From Allobosea sp. Root483D1 (GTDB lineage Bacteria; Pseudomonadota; Alphaproteobacteria; Rhizobiales; Beijerinckiaceae): 60,868 nt of DNA. Below the pieces are notes generated by a model that saw only the letters and a list, made by a program, of their open reading frames with translations, had not been told where the DNA came from and did no database searches. Every line of letters starts with the position of its first letter. Positions within the stretch are counted from its first letter, which is position 1. Positions 60,769-60,868 of the stretch are shown one piece after another. The translations under genes and the position numbers were made by a program. The stretch is from assembly GCF_001429505.1 (NCBI RefSeq), contig NZ_LMJW01000022.1, positions 1,264,248 through 1,325,115 of the forward strand, given 5' to 3'.

Positions 60769-60868
60769 TTACGCGATGATCGAAGCGACGACGCCGGCAC
60801 CGACGGTGCGTCCGCCTTCGCGGATGGCGAAGCGCAGCTTCTCTTCCATCGCGATCGGCACGATCAGG
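60769..60868 (-). CDS. tuf: Elongation factor Tu, C-terminal end (partial)
   Basis: The window ends inside this gene. The last 32 residues, LIVPIAMEEKLRFAIREGGR followed by TVGAGVVASIIA, are the conserved C-terminus of EF-Tu domain 3. EF-Tu brings aminoacyl-tRNA to the ribosome. Its position upstream of rpsJ is the usual str-S10 junction. Confidence 0.96.
   Translation of the reverse strand, partial: LIVPIAMEEKLRFAIREGGRTVGAGVVASIIA

Overview
This is a GC-rich window (roughly two thirds G+C) from an alphaproteobacterium of the Rhizobiales/Hyphomicrobiales. Ribosomal and metabolic protein sequences, a phosphatidylcholine synthase of the rhizobial Pcs type, a Porin_2-type outer membrane protein and several intergenic palindromic repeats all fit. 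A Bosea-like or related Beijerinckiaceae/Methylobacteriaceae genome is my best guess; this is inference, because no 16S gene is present.

Right third (about 43.4-60.9 kb, all minus strand): the S10-spc-alpha ribosomal protein cluster, from the 3' end of tuf through rpsJ, rplC-D-W-B, rpsS, rplV, rpsC, rplP, rpmC, rpsQ, rplN-X-E, rpsN, rpsH, rplF-R, rpsE, rpmD, rplO, secY and adk, then after an interruption rpsM, rpsK, rpoA and rplQ. The interruption between adk and rpsM (about 46.2-48.7 kb) holds an ABC-type amino acid/amide binding protein, a VapBC toxin-antitoxin pair and a PhnA-like protein without zinc-ribbon cysteines. A strong terminator follows adk and a promoter-like element precedes rpsM, so the cluster appears to be transcribed as two units. 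Palindromic repeats have also entered the cluster, between rpsE and rplR and between rpsM and rpsK.

Left two thirds (1-43.3 kb): short mixed-strand housekeeping and accessory units. Branched-chain and propionyl-CoA catabolism is spread over three sites: mccB at the left edge, isovaleryl-CoA dehydrogenase near 12 kb and pccA near 28 kb. Other recognisable units are lipB, a tRNA-Leu(GAG) with terminator, mgtE and a ZntB/CorA-like channel, two closely related GH25 lysozymes flanking pcs, a Tat-exported arylsulfatase, two orphan Bug-type solute-binding proteins, two rhodaneses, an ABC exporter, a UGT-like glycosyltransferase, an M20 peptidase, crcB-rluC overlapping behind a TetR gene, a porin with an acidic tract, rarA-degQ, a stand-alone BLUF blue-light sensor and a Glu/Leu dehydrogenase.

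I found no CRISPR array, transposase, prophage or recognisable multi-gene defence system apart from VapBC. The features most worth a second look are the split ribosomal cluster, the palindromic repeat families (one with three copies here) and several clean operator-like palindromes next to regulators or in divergent promoter regions.
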